A stretch of 64,000 bases of DNA, from NCBI GenBank assembly GCA_030159075.1, contig BROG01000028.1:597501-661500 (forward strand), given 5' to 3'. Position numbers and translations under genes: made by a program. Source of the DNA: Atrina japonica (lineage: Eukaryota > Mollusca > Bivalvia > Pterioida > Pinnidae). Positions 36,250-49,519 of the stretch are shown piece by piece. The notes beneath the pieces are model-generated. The model was not told the DNA's origin, searched no databases, and saw nothing but the letters and a program-made list of their open reading frames with translations. Each line of letters begins with the position of its first letter. The stretch's first letter is position 1.

Positions 36250-39200
36250 GACTGTAGCTGTTCCGATCAACACTTCTATAAACAGAACTTTAGTACGTTT
36301 TTATGTCTTTGCTATTGACTAAATGATATCTTTGTTTTACTACAAACCCCTAGATACTAGTCAAGTGTCTGCCTTAAGCACAATCGTAACAATAAAGTAT
36401 ACAAACAACATTAACATTTAGATAATCACATATATAAAACGCAGGTGATACAATGCTCGCAAATCGGAAATGACACTGAAGTGTCAAAATCAGTGCGATT
36501 GTACTGCAAGATATTTGCTATTTCCGGTTCCGGTTTGACGGTTTATTTAACCATACTTATGTTCATTTGATTTACATGTGCACATATATCCCTACCCTGT
36601 AACCACATGGAGCTTGCTTTGTTCACTAACTAAGTCATAATGGTAAAGAACCATGATAAAGAACAACAATCATATCAATTTGAAGAAGTAGCTATCATGA
36701 ATATTTGAAACTCTCAAGTCCAGTCCAGTGTATTAAGCTACTGGTAATAAGTCATTTTGTCATTATGTCTTACTGAATGCTCATACTTGGTGAACTGAAA
36801 ATGCAAGCACAACTAGATGTGGTCATTTGCTCATTTTATAATACTCAAATCGTAAACTACACAGCTATAGGTCTACAAAGGTGAACTGGCAGATGTTTAC
36901 AAACACAACGAGTCAGTGTTAATTCATAATAGGGGCGTCAGTCTAATGCACTGGATCAATGCAAAGTAAAATGTTTTCTCTGTTTATCCTATTTTTTGGA
37001 ATTCAGACAGTAATGTTTAGCTTTTTGACAGACCCCAGGTGTGCCACTATTTTAATAGACTAATAATATCACTAATTTTACACTAGCACTGTTAATGTCC
37101 AAGTAATGTCATAGGAAACGGTTGAGTTGAAATCACACCGAATTCCGAATGCGCGAATATGACTAAGCTTATATAGTTACAAACAATGACCAACACTGAC
37201 AATGGAATAATTACGTCATAGATTACGTTGTCTATGGTTTGCAGCAATCTCCGCTTGTTAAAACCTTATTTTTTAACTTTGATGCTTTCGTTGATGTGTG
37301 TGTTTGATAGCACAGACCAAAGTGACGTATGAGAACCGCAGGATTATTTCCTGGCTTTTACTGGCGAAAATAAATCAACGGCATATAGAGAGCAATTATA
37401 TTCCCAATAATCCTTTTATATACTATAAATGTCCCCATACCTTCTCATTTCATGATTTACAGCCTATTTGCAATATTGTAATGACGCCATGGTTAGGATG
37501 AATAGGTCCGCAGTGAACACGATTTAAGATGAAATCAAAAGCGAGTAATTTCCCCATAAATCAACGATTTTTTCCTCTTTGTGAAAATCATTGTTTTAGA
37601 AAGCATCATTATTTCCGCCGAGTAGATTAAGTGCCTTGCACATACTATTTACTGATGTCCGATCCCAATTGATAATTTTTCTATATTCTTTTTACAAACA
37701 GCTCTATTATCGTTTTGCAAACGAAATCATAAATAAAAGAGGTTTTATTTACAGTTCTCAAAGTGGAGTTTCATTAAATGTCTACGGTGATTTACGGAAT
37801 TGTTATAAACATTGGACCACGAATGCCTGAATGCCCGTGTAAGCTGATCGAAGAAATTGAAATCGAGAGAGATCATGTGACTTTATATATTTAACTCTAC
37901 AGATGAAGATACATGTTAATTTGAAGCATTGCCATAGGATATACTGCAAATCTGGAAATGTTTGCTCCTATCTAATTTTCACCATTTTCGTCCTCATGTT
38001 ACAGGATGAAGTATGTGAAAGCTAATTTTCAAGCGAAATAAGTGAAGCAATATCATATAATATATTATATTCATGAGAATATGACGATTTTGGGCGGCGA
38101 ATATGAATAATGTTTATGCTAAATGTCATAAAAGAGAGAAAATGACCAGGAACAAACATTTAAGGGTATACAGTATATGTCTTGCATTATCATTTACACA
38201 TTTTCTTTCGTCTGTATAATTGATTTCGTTCATATATGTATATATTGCTGAATGTGCAAAATACCTCTATTTAACCAGAAAAAAAAATTCACAGCTAAAC
38301 CCTACATTTTCATGTATTACTGAATTTTCATCCTTTAAGAATATGTAATATACATCTGTCTGTTATAACATTCAAAAGTTATCAACGAATTTATCTTTTG
38401 CTTTCCGATTCCCCATTTTCAGAGCTATATATCAATATTTACGAAAGAATAGACGTATAGAAAATTTAAAGTTGAAATAATTAGATAAGTGTACATTTCA
38501 AAATGTAAAGCACCGACACAAAAACAGGATAATTATTGTAATTAACAAACGAAAAGAATATCGCTAATGAGCAACAAACGTGAACAGATGTAACTATTCT
38601 TGTCTACTTCCATATCAATCATAGACAGATTAGATATAAGAATTTTAAAAAATATATCACAAAAACTTCACATTCTTGTAACAGGATGAACAAAAGTAAA
38701 GGTATGTTGACATTCGTTATTTTTTTAAAAAACATTCCAAGAATATATATATGCATAAACAGTTCAGTGGTGGCTTATTTCGGCTTATTTAGTATTTTGT
38801 ATATATTGTTTAAGGGAAAAACGGAATCATTTACATCAATTAGAAATTCAGCAAAATTATATTATTTTGTTAATTTTTCTGTCATGAAACTTTCGGATGG
38901 TCCGATTTGCGACTGTTTTAAAGTTCCATACAAGATAAAATGTATACGATATGAATATTGGAAAACTTCTTGGAACATATATTAAGATTTCGTTCATTAT
39001 GTGGTCATTTAATCAATCTATTTCACAACTTCTGAATATAAAAAGAAAGAATGAAATGAAATACAGTGAAACATCGCTATTAAGACCACCTATATGACTG
39101 TGTCAACGTGGGCTGATTAGTGATTTGGTCTTTTAAGTGAGTTTCTGTATCTCTTGGCTATTTACCAAGAGACTGAAAACGTGTGATCTGAAATGTAAGG

Positions 39201-40727
39201 CGAGGTTCTAATACTAATACTAAGATATTAATTTTACGAAGTGAAAAGGCAATGGAGGTTCAAATTGCACTTTCAGTTTCAACAGATGTGTGGTAAAGGT
39301 CATCCTAATTCTGACCTAGGGGACACTTGCTTAATACGATTACGTTAGAGAAACATTGCATCGCAATACATTTATTCTTCATGCCTATAAAAACTGTTTG
39401 CGAGTTTAAATAGCAATACAAAAAAACCTCTCGTTTATTTGTTCCTCTTTTTATATGCCACCTTGCTTTACACCACACTTATTGAAAGTCCACTTTTCCA
39501 AATTTCCCTACACGTTGTGATTCCATTTAAAAATTTTCCTCAGCCTACCGCTAAACCCTTTGAAATTGCCAAATTAATATATATTAATATAATGGCAGTA
39601 TAGCGATTTTTTTACTGTAATGCAAATGGCAATTTCCCCAAAATGCCGTTTACGAAGGTTCATGACCGATATGATACATCTATTTTATTTTACCTTAAAA
39701 TAAGCATTATCTTAATATATACAGTGAATGTGTGTACATTAGTTTCCTGATCAGATCACAAAACTATCAATTATATGAATAAGTTATATAATTAAAAGCA
39801 AGAAATGCTTATAAAACATTAACGCCCCCTTATAGAATGTAAAAGTTCAATAAAGTGTGATTGGGAGTCTGATTTCGTTTAACATCATGCTACTTCAGGG
39901 GAGGGCTGCTGTCCAAGCATTAAGATATATCTTGTAATTAGTATTATATTTACAGTAATGCCCCTGATTTCATTTACCATCTCCATTTACTACACAATTT
40001 TTCAAAGTTCACTTTTTCAATTTTCCCTATAATTTCATTGAAAGTAATCAAATAATTTTAAACCAAATATGATAAAAATCTGTGGGTCAATCTGAGTATA
40101 TATGAACTCTGACCTTAAATCCTATTTAGCGCGGTCTACTAGTTTTGTTCAATCTGTGTATGATGTTTGATTACCAACAAATCTTACAAAGAATTGATAA
40201 AATTTACAACACATTGTTCGACCTCTGACCTCATCACCTCCAAATTAATACCCATACAACTACGGACTTCTTCGAAAGGAAACCTGCTCGACAATAGTAT
40301 TCCATACTTCAACAGTTTGTCTAGTATAGAGTGAAATATGAACAATATCTCTTACATAATTGTGTAGTTATATCTCTCTAAAGTGGTGGTATAAACGACG
40401 CTGCACTTTGTAACCAGCAGGGCTGAATAAATCTCGATTGCCAAATCCGCACTACCACTGTAATGAAATGTTTATAAATAAAGTTGCTTTAAACCAAATG
40501 TCAACGGACAAAGTTCGCGAATAAAGTAATTGGTATGAAAAGGATCCTTTATTCAAGTCTCTGACATTGTTGGATTTCCTACCTTTGAAATATTGATTTA
40601 ATCTGGAAATTGGAGCGACGTACAAGTTTGACACGATCAAGAGAGTCTGAACCCGACAGTGTCTAGACGTGATGTTTTCTAATAATTCATACTACCAATC
40701 AGCGGTTTTCGGTTAAGGTAGAAATAT
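36250..40727. other. Intronic DNA, nothing recognised
   Basis: The longest stretch without a recognised element. An open frame of 99 codons at 38686-38985 is rich in Ile, Phe and Lys as expected of AT-rich non-coding sequence. A segment near 39062-39145 (acagtgaaacatcgctattaagacc) recalls the CAGT..AACC terminus of Tigger-like repeats. Confidence 0.45.
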
Positions 40728-41572
40728 AAAAATTTCAGATACTAAAGTATAAATCAATAAAATGTCCAGGACATAGATACAAATCCGGTAAAAATGGACA
40801 AACACGGAACTCTGGAAACCAAGAGGTGGGATCAGGTGCCATGGAGGAGTAAGCAGCCCCTGTCGATCGGTCACACCCGCCGTGAGTCCACAGTCAAGTC
40901 CAATGAAACAAGTGAGGAGTGTATCCTCGTCAAAATTGGTACAGACGTCTCAACAACTGCAACGAAAAGGCAACTCAACATTTCACTTAGTGAAACAGAG
41001 TAGTCGCAAACAAGACTATTATACCGACCGTAAAATTTGCGGAACGTTGACATTAAACGCGGTTTTCGATATCCCTGTGTCAATAATTTGTCAGTGAGTA
41101 GTTTACCTCTGTATATGAAATCTTCATATGTTGTACACGCCCTGGCATATCGGATCATTTGTGAAATATAAATTCCATATGCGGGTGACTGAGGGATATT
41201 ACTACTTAAATGTGGAAAATTTACGATGGGAAAAGCCGAAATCGTCGCGTTTATCGTATAGCTTAGTTGCTAATTTCCCGTCTGTGTTTATATTAAGTAA
41301 AATGTCTAAGTATGAAGCGTGTGTGCTTGATTATGTTGTATCTTTAATTTCTAGTTCGCTGGGATATATCGCATTGACATATGTATGAAAATTGTCATTA
41401 TTAATTGACAAAACGTCGTCGATATATCTAAATGTCAAATTAAAGGACACCGCTAACTTTTTCTTCTTTTGATTCAGCAGTTTCTGAATGAAGTCTGCTT
41501 CGTATGAATAAAAGAACAGGTCGGCCAATAAAGGAGCACAATTGGTTCCCATAGGAATGCCGACAGAAACAG
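40728..41572 (-). pseudogene. Penelope-like RT copy with tail, truncated upstream of MGTNCAP
   Basis: Tail at 40728-40960; RT from MGTNCAPLLADLFFYSYEAD (start 41552) through YIDD to SLSEMLSCLFV. The stop within TESST (near 41333, a single base change) splits the frame, and KLYDKRDDF is followed by a further frameshift. The copy breaks off at gccgacag (41572); six bases later a 32 bp inverted repeat begins. It closely resembles 62712-63866, so it is a recent copy. Confidence 0.88.
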
Positions 41573-41577
41573 ATTCA

Positions 41578-41713
41578 ACAACTCATGTAAGTTGATTATC
41601 ATGTTTATCTAACACTCGTTAGATCAAAATTTGGTAAACGTCGTGTCTTTTCAATTTTTGAAAATTAACTAACTCGAGTTCGATAAACATGATAATCAAC
41701 TTACATGAGTTGT
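41578..41713. repeat. Perfect 32 bp inverted repeat with 72 bp spacer
   Basis: Arms at 41578-41609 and 41682-41713 (acaactcatgtaagttgatt... and its exact complement). Weaker complementarity continues inward (actcgtta / taactcga). It may be a MITE. Confidence 0.9.
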
Positions 41714-41749
41714 GGATTCTCTATAAAAAGTCGCATACATCAAATCACA

Positions 41750-41802
41750 TATTCCAAAATATCAATCACATATACCAAATCACATATTCCAAAATATCAA
41801 TC
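41750..41802. repeat. Short tandem repeat, aatcacatat.cc.aaat unit
   Basis: caaatcacatattccaaaat followed by atcaatcacatatac and the same block again; two units. Confidence 0.7.
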
Positions 41803-41827
41803 GAACAAAGATACATTAACAATATAC

Positions 41828-42040
41828 ATATCAGGTGGAAATTGAACACAGATGGACCTCTCACAATCTAGAGGTAGAATGGGTTGTCATGGATGAGTAA
41901 GAATCCCTTTGTTGACCGGTCATACTTCCTGAGTCCACAGTTAAATTCAAATGAAATGAATCCTCGTCATAATAGGTAAAGCCGATGCGACCACCTTTAT
42001 CGAACAGATTATTCAACATTTCATCCCAAAAATAAAATTC
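41828..42040 (-). mobile_element. Diverged Penelope-like 3' tail with last RT codons
   Basis: gacctctcacaatctagaggtag, gtaagaatccctttgttgaccggtca, gtccacagttaaattcaa and cgaacagattattcaacatttcat. Same orientation as the copy at 40728-41572 and upstream of it. Confidence 0.65.
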
Positions 42041-43081
42041 CAAACAAAAATAGGAATATATGAAAATTAATCGTAGATAACAGAATGTGACTTTGACCTT
42101 TTCACCTGAAAATCAAAAGGGGTCATCTAGTATTTATGATGATAACCCCATTATGGTATAGTATTAAACCCTTTTAAACAATTATTTTGGAAAACAAATC
42201 GTTTACCAATCAACGACATGTTTAAAGATATATATTCTCTTTCAAATGGAATTTAGAAATTACATGTTAACTGAAATTAATATTTCAACAGTTTCCTTTT
42301 TGGATACATTTGATATTTCATGTGGTTTACACAATTTCAAACAACACCTAACACGTTTGAATCATTATTCCAAATCCAAAGCATCTTATCCACAATGACT
42401 TTGAACCACATTGTTCGATTCCCTTTAGTAATGATTTAATTTAAAGTTACAATAAAAGTTTAATCATTTGACATATGAATTACTGAAATTTTATCTTTTA
42501 AAAGTATGTTATATACCAAAATAATAAAACTCATTTCAAAATGTCACAGTATTAAAAGTTTTATTCGTTGATTCTAACAAAAAGCGAACAGTAACAAAAG
42601 TATCCTGTTGAAATATTTAATTCAATTACTATGTCGCATGAATACAGGACCACATGTTAATGAGAGCTGTTCTATTAAATATTAATAGCGGCTAATGTCA
42701 AATGCTTTATTGTACGTCAATTTCAGGAATGAAACTAAATGTCAATCATCAAACGCAACCCATTTCTTTGTTGTGTACGCTCTATGTAACGAGGTTGTTC
42801 GTAATGATGTAATTAGAGGAAGCGCGTTTTCCTCACAACCTGGGGTTGGGGATCCGGTGTCATGTAGAAAAGTGATCCGCATAGAAAAACTACCCGGGGG
42901 TCATTATTCTACGTAGAAATTATACCCATGAAGTTGTAGAAAATTGACACATACCTGTAGAAAAATGATGCAGGTTCCGGGTAAATTTTCTACGGATTTA
43001 GAAATGTGTACAACAAAGAGAATATCAGTTAAGAGTGTTTGACACGCAAATACCACTTGAAATTTCAAGTTATGGAATCAC

Positions 43082-43330
43082 GCAATGGCCCAGTGATTGA
43101 GATCTTTAATTAGTAATCAAAACCTATCATCTCCTCGAATCCCGCTCGAGTAATGGAAATTGTCATAAGACTTTTCTAACTCTAATGTAAGAAAGTTGCT
43201 TTGAGGTTATTGCAGATCATCGTTTGTCTCTGGATACTCTGGTTCACTCTGCCATTGAAACTAGCATGCCCATATATGACCTGCACCACCATTCACTGAT
43301 TTTGTATTCATTCAGAAGCTGTAGGTTTCA
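43082..43330 (+). mobile_element. Diverged tRNA-derived SINE, family 2-like
   Basis: A-box-like atggcccagtgattgag and B-box-like ctcgaatcccgctcga are followed by ctggatactctggttcactctgcc and tatatgacctgcaccacc, resembling bivalve SINE bodies. Heavily mutated; the MITE at 43337 follows. Confidence 0.5.
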
Positions 43331-43336
43331 TCTTGA

Positions 43337-43663
43337 TAAAGGAGCATTAGCTGTGTTTACCAAACCAAATTATTTCGATTTTTTTTTTACTTTTACTACT
43401 TGTACTTGATGTACAATAACAAATAAACCCTATACACAGGCATAACCAATCTTATATGCCTATATGTTTTAAGGTAATATGGTCAGATCCAGTTTGCAAG
43501 TGAAAAAGGGCTAAAACCCTTTAAGATTCCCCAAAATTTTCCTGAAATATACAGGAATTTAAGAATTTTTAAGACTGCATATCTCCTCTTTGTTATTGTG
43601 TATTAAGTAGTAGAGATGAAAAACAAAATTTCTGAAAAAATTATAAAACTAATGCCCTTTTAA
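43337..43663. mobile_element. Foldback MITE family, copy 3
   Basis: Left end taaaggagcattagctgtg, right end ctaatgcccttttaa; inner gtttaccaaacc, ttgatgtacaataacaa and cctatatgtttt. Both termini are visible. Confidence 0.8.
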
Positions 43664-44454
43664 TGCATACATAATTTGAAAGACATATCGTCAATGGACG
43701 GTAAAACAAGGGCTTAAAACATGTACCAAGGTTTGGTCTTTTTGCGATGGTGTTATCTATGGATCCTAGTTCCTTTTAATTTGTAAGCGCGATTATGCAG
43801 CTTAAAATAGGAATACTTCATGCCAAATTTGCTTAAAATTGAATTAATTAGCAACTGGTTTTAGAGAAGAAGTCGAAAATATTTCTAGAAAAATATTCAA
43901 AAATTATATTGTGTACTTATTTAAGTGTCTGTGATAATGACCTTTGGCCCCCATAACATTTGTCACAATAATTGTGAATCTCCCCATGCCTTTGTATACG
44001 AAAAGTCAATCAGTATTTAGTTAATACGCCATTTATCTAAAATGCACCCTTTATATTTTAAGAGCCCATTCAATGCTTGTTTATAAACATAAATGTAATT
44101 TGTTGTCATTCACAAACTAAGTAGATATTGACTTAACCGAATTATACATACAAAATTTGAAAGATATCTTATCACTGGTTAACGAGAAGGAGATAATTAG
44201 ATATGTAACAAGTCTTTGTCTAGAACGCCAAAGATAAGCCTTCTCTTACAAATACATGAAGTGATGTTTGGAAACAGTGGTGAGTGTCATCTTTATAACT
44301 AAACGTTCTAAGACAGACACATGTAGTGGCGCTTAAATTAGGAAATCCAATTAGTTATGTTTACGGAAAAACGCTCGGTCCAACAGGTGGAAGTTATCAA
44401 TATTTCGGAACGACAAGTTAATATACTTTATTAAAAGTGGTGAATATCGTAGTT

Positions 44455-44700
44455 ATTTCGGGACTTTTTAACACATAGATATAGTAAAATCCACATGACC
44501 TGGCGGACTGGAGTCTTGTGAACCCTTTCTTGACCTGGACGAGTTTAAATTGCAGGTAACAAAGCATAACATTAAAATAACACTGAGTAGGGTAATCGTT
44601 CCTACTTCTCACCAAACATAAGAGCGTATCCAGTGAGGAATGAAACGTTTTCCCCGTGCATTTTATCATGACTGAAAAGTGAGTAGAATCATCCATGTGG
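44455..44700 (-). repeat. Unclassified repeat with shared peptide, copy 1
   Basis: About 80% identical to 48490-48715 on the opposite strand. An open frame of 92 codons (44696-44418) shares VRSRND..(T/S)QC.FNVML.YL..KLVQVKKG with the frame of the other copy. No family recognised; the shared peptide may follow from DNA similarity alone. Confidence 0.6.
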
Positions 44701-44987
44701 TAATCAAAGCGTTACCCCGCTCCGCCATGTGTGTTGGCCAGTACACGTAGTGAAGATTAGATCAAGGGGCAAAAGCTATAAATAAACCGTATATAGCACG
44801 CACGCAAATGTACGTTCACTATAGCTATTCTGTATTGCTTTAGGTTCAGACTTCTAAATTCTAGTGACAACATTACAATACCGAAACAAAACAAAGTCGA
44901 TGTACTGGTATGAACATTTGAAATCGCCATAAATAAACATCAGCCTAAGAATTTACAGTCGCATCTCATATTGCTCATAGTTACATT

Positions 44988-45430
44988 GTTCAGAACTCCG
45001 TTTTGTTTGAATGGATTTTGGTTCCCCGGTCAAATTTCTTAATTGCCATTATATCCCGCTGCCCTGTTATTTTAAATACCCCGTTTAAAGGGGCATTAGC
45101 TGTGTATTTTTTTTTCAAATTTGTTCCCACTGTTTTATTAGATTGATATACAATAAGGAAAACGATATATTTACAAGCGTAAAAATTCTTATATATTTCG
45201 TGAAAATTGCTTGAGAAACCTAGATTTGTCACTTTCTCAATTGCAATTGATTAACTTAACCATACTATTTTATATGAATACCACACTAGATCTGAAGGCT
45301 TTTATGTTCGTGTATAGCTTTTATTTGTTATTGTACATCAAGTACAAGTAGTAAAAGTAGAAAAGCTTGAAATAATTGTTTTGGTAAACACAGCTTATGG
45401 CCCTTTAACTGAAAGACAAATCCGCTTTTT
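44988..45430. mobile_element. pogo/Tigger-like repeat, copy 4, split by a MITE
   Basis: ttggttccccggtcaaattt, ccattatatcc, cctgttattttaaataccccgttta match the family; the sequence continues as actgaaag after the MITE at 45089-45404. Confidence 0.55.
45089..45404. mobile_element. Foldback MITE family, copy 4, with TTAA flanks
   Basis: Termini AGGGGCATTAGCTGTG and, inverted, AGGGCCATAAGCTGTG. TTAA at 45085-45088 and 45405-45408 would be the target duplication, as in piggyBac-type elements; TA is the alternative. Long subterminal complementarity lets nearly the whole element fold back. Confidence 0.8.
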
Positions 45431-45862
45431 AAATTTCAGTACTGTTCTTGAATAACATGAAGCTGACCCCATTATCAATTAAATACATTATAACACTTCA
45501 AAATCATAGAAATTTAAGTTCATTTTAGAGTGGAACAAAGAAAGTGTTTTTATCTTTAGTCAAATTCTCAATAATAGTCCATTTTAGGGGACAAACACCT
45601 TATAATAGAAATCATCATAATTTACCAAAGTAAAATATTGTCTATATTGTATTCAAAAGTGTGTTTCAATTCCGTGATCTGGAAAACTCATTTCACTTTT
45701 ATATTATGCCTTATAGAAACATAATTTGGTCATTAGCATATATATATATATGCTAATGTGCAGTTCGGGTTGACTGGAGATGTGCGACCAATGTTATCTA
45801 AAATGCAGTGATATTATTACTTATCATCAATGAACAATTCTTATTATCAGATTGAAACTTAC

Positions 45863-46159
45863 CTGGGAGACTAGTGGAGAAGGTCACCACTTCGCTTGCA
45901 TTGCTAAAATATCCCTCACTTCCTACGGTGACCATGAAGACGTTGTATGTTTTCAGAGGCAACAGTCCTCTTAAGGTAAAAGTTCTTCTTATCCCATCAA
46001 TATTTTGAGTAATTCGCAAATAGGTTCCAAGTGCACTCACGACTTGATGTGTAATTTGAAAATGTGAAATTATCCTCCAGTCTTCATCGACGATCCAGAA
46101 AATTTGCGCTGTTGTTCCTCTTACGAATGCTTTCAATCCTCTCGGTGCCGTAAGTGCAT
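45863..46159 (-). CDS. FN3-domain exon of an FNDC4/FNDC5 (irisin-precursor)-like membrane protein
   Basis: This internal exon of 297 bp (99 codons) encodes one whole fibronectin type III domain. It starts near DALTAPRGLKAFV and ends near VVTFSTSLP. Seen: on the minus strand it is preceded by a polypyrimidine tract and cag (46162-46160) and followed by the donor gtaagt (45862-45857). Both junctions are phase 1, the usual phase for shuffled FN3 exons. FN3 hallmarks are visible: AP near the start, a core Trp (IFWIVDED), L..L.P.T.Y.V (LRGLLPLKTYNVFMV) and a C-terminal SE.V.F.T strand. Known: the FNDC5 ectodomain is a single FN3 with W.V.ED..I..F.I..Q in its first strands, and the same pattern occurs here as WIVDEDWRIISHFQITHQ. 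There is one NAS sequon. The domain would lie outside the cell. Inferred: the preceding exon must supply a signal peptide and one base of the first codon; it was not found. FNDC4 versus FNDC5 cannot be decided, and the pair may predate their vertebrate split. Confidence 0.8.
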
Positions 46160-46367
46160 CTGAAAAGAACAAAATAATTAACACTCCATGTTCTCCGTGG
46201 TTCTAACACGTAATTTTGAAAAGCAGGTGCGGCGAGTTATAAAGTCATGCTGTCTGTTGAAAACATAATTATTAATATCGTCAACTTTCTCAATAAGCGC
46301 TTCATGCTGATTTGTAAATGACAAAGGTTTGATCGGCAATGAATCATTATGAAAATGTATTGCATGG

Positions 46368-46470
<103 letters not shown>

Positions 46471-47756
46471 CACCTACACGCAAATTACAGATCATCCATA
46501 AATTCCCAAGTGTATTATGTAAAATATGTCCTGTACAGATTGTTGTTTTGTAGGAATATCAAGCGGAAGACTGATATATAAACAGTTTAGTTTCGTTGCC
46601 GTTATAAGTAAAATGATGAATTGATCTCCTGGTTGACTTTCATAATATTTCATCTGTTATGAATTTTCTGGTTATTAATGACCTTGTCTGAATGTGTAGG
46701 TGCAACATACAATTTTTAAGTACGGAATTGTTTACGTACTAACTTTGTATCATCAACTGTTACAAGAGACAACTTCTAACGCATTACTTTTGGAACCTGA
46801 AGTGATGGTGACACGGAATTTAAAATATATGAAAACACTAAATAGCAATAGGAAATGTCGTCGGCGCACATTTTACTTTATGTATGTTTATTCCATATAT
46901 CAGAAAAATCACCATATGATTAAATGAATTGTGCATTTTATATGAATAAACTTGGCAAACGCATCCAGTTGCAACCGTAATTTTAAATCCGCCATTACTC
47001 TGACCATCTCAAATTAACTTTGGGCAATTGGAACGAGGATTACTGAGTGTCAAAGACGCATGCATAATGCAACATTGTTTCGATGACAGACATACGTATT
47101 CGCTTGTATTTATTTTAAGTCCATGCGAACGGTAATTTTTATTTGTGAGTAGGCAGTGTACCTCCAAAGTGCGTTTTCGACCTTGCTTCAATTTAACAAA
47201 TGCGCGGTAAAGGTTCTCTAAGTTTTCGACCTAGAGGTCGCTCGCAAACTAAAATTACTTCAGAATATTCTGTATTGCAATTTGACACTGTCCTAAACGA
47301 CAGCTCATATTGCTTAATATTGATTTTCAACGAATATCCCTGAACACCAAATTTATATCAATTCCGATTTCTGTGGTAAACGAGATTTATACAGTTAATA
47401 TCCGCATAATACGGGTCACTTTATAGACCTATGACTCGTTATCGGTACAATTTGTCACGTGAACACATAATGTATATAAATTATTAAAGCCATATTGGGA
47501 GATATTATCTAAGTTTATTCCCATTATGTTATTTTTCGATTAAAGCTTATTTGTTATAATGATCACTTTGCCAATAAATGTCATCATACCACACAGTTCG
47601 GATGTGAATTACCAATAGCATGCTGTGAAGAGCGAGATTCTAGCAATTGTTATTTTCAACACATTGTATTGCCATAAAATAAGACAACAAGATAGACCAA
47701 AAGCTGTCCAATTTGTGTTTTCTACTCTGACAAACATATGTACATAAATTGAAAAT

Positions 47757-48275
47757 ACGTTGACAAACGCGACGATTCCGGCTTTCCAATCGTAAATTTT
47801 CCACATTTAAGTAGTAATATCCATTAGTCACCCGCATATGAACTTTATATTTCACAAATGCTAGGGTGTGTACAACAGATGAAGATTTTATATACAGAGG
47901 TAAACTACTCACTGACAACTTATTGACACAGGGGTATCGAAAACTGCGTTTAATGTCAACGTTCCTCAAATTTTACGGTCGGTATAATAGTCTTGTTTGC
48001 GATTACCCTGTTTCACTAAGTGAAATGTTGACTTGCCTTTTCGTTGGCGGTTGTTGAGACGTCTGTACCAATTGTGACGAGGATTCACTTCTCACGTATT
48101 TCATTGGCTATGGACTCACGGCGGGTGTGACCGGTCGACAGGGGATGCTTACTCATCCATGGCACCTGATCACACCTCTTGGTTTTCAGAGGTCCTTGGT
48201 TGTCCATTTTACCGGATTTGCATCTATGTCCTGGACATTCTATTGATTTATACTTTGGTATCCGAGATTTATTGT
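47757..48275 (+). pseudogene. 5'-truncated Penelope-like RT end with tail, plus strand
   Basis: Begins within KRDDFGFPIVNFPHL (frame broken), continues through EDFIYRGKLLTDNLL, QGYRKLRLMSTFLKFYGRYN and SLSEMLTCLFVGGC, then the full tail to ggtatccgagattta at 48275. Confidence 0.8.
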
Positions 48276-48489
48276 ATTGACAGGGAAAGTTTTTGAAATA
48301 AATCAAAAGAATGAATTGATAAAAAATAATTGTTGCTTACAGTAATTCATTTCTCGCATATTGATCTCTCATATTATGTGCTGTATTTATATAATAACAT
48401 ATAAAAACAATTATTTGTTCATACTAAATATGGAGACGTATTGTGCGATTCACATAAGATGGCAGCGCGGAGTAACATTTTGATTATCA

Positions 48490-48715
48490 TACGGATGATT
48501 CTACTAAATGTACGGTTTTGCTGCACTGGAAAAACGTTTTATTCCTCACAAATAATCTCGTATGTACGGTGAGAAGTAGGAACGATAACTCTAGTCAGTG
48601 TAATTTTAATGTTATGCTTTATTACCTAAAATCTAAACTCGTCCAGGTCAAGAAAGGATTAATAAGGCTCCACCCCGCCAGGTTATATAGATTTTACTAT
48701 ACCAATGTATAATCG
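48490..48715 (+). repeat. Unclassified repeat with shared peptide, copy 2
   Basis: Partner of 44455-44700; open for 64 codons (48518-48712). Shared DNA blocks include ggtgagaagtaggaacgat and aactcgtccaggtcaagaaa. Confidence 0.6.
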
Positions 48716-48774
48716 AAACTTCAAGCCTATTAGAACGCAATACATTGGATAAAATAACCGTCTAAGCATGAAAA

Positions 48775-48845
48775 ACAATGCGAAACCCAAACGTGATGGG
48801 ACCAGGTGTCGGAAGGAGTCAGCGTCCCCTTTTTAGCATGCTACA
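48775..48845 (-). mobile_element. Possible decayed Penelope-like tail fragment
   Basis: gtgatgggaccaggtgtcgga and gagtcagcgtcccctttt resemble the tail's gtgggatcaggtgccatgga and agtaagcatcccctgtcg. Confidence 0.35.
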
Positions 48846-49014
48846 CTCGATATAAAGATCAAGCTCGATAGAAATGCCATCAGTTAGTTTTACATCTGAT
48901 TGGCGATGTCACTGTATATGGTCGTTCTCCAGGTTATTATCTAACATTCTTGAGGTGGAGACTTTATATTGTTTAACAAGATCCCTGTATAGACCATAAA
49001 ACATCCTTAGTAAC

Positions 49015-49260
49015 GATTTAAAGAGTTCATCAACGTACCCCTGTAGTATTTATCTCACTCAGTATCTCCCTTTCTCACATACAGACAAGATCGATCAAAT
49101 GACTGAAGAAAGTTGAAAGTTTTTAAGGAAAGGAGTGGATTTAAAGAGTTCAACAACGTACCCCTATAGTATTTATCTCACTCAGTCTCTCCCTTTCTCA
49201 CATATAGACAAGATCGATCAAATGACTGAAGAAAGTTGAAAGTTTTTAAGGAAAGGAGTG
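49015..49260. repeat. 123 bp tandem duplication
   Basis: Units 49015-49137 and 49138-49260 differ by about four substitutions. Confidence 0.95.
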
Positions 49261-49519
49261 GAGACATAAATAATACAAATCAATACAATGGATCATGTGG
49301 AAAGCAGACAATTGTTTCCATGGCAACGGAAACAGAGGCTAGCAAACAGGGATTGTCAACAAAATAGCCATAATATGCTCTATTCTACCTTTGTTGTTTC
49401 TATCAAATTTGAATTTTCCGTGTAAAATCTTTGAAAAAATTCTCCCAAAGAAAAGTAACGGAATATCGCATTAAGGCCGCCTCGCTTAGTTCACATGACT
49501 TAAACTTAAAGTGGTGCAT

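Noticed and set aside
38686..38985. 99-codon open frame, plus strand
   Set aside because: Ile/Phe/Lys-rich composition expected of AT-rich non-coding DNA; no homology recognised.
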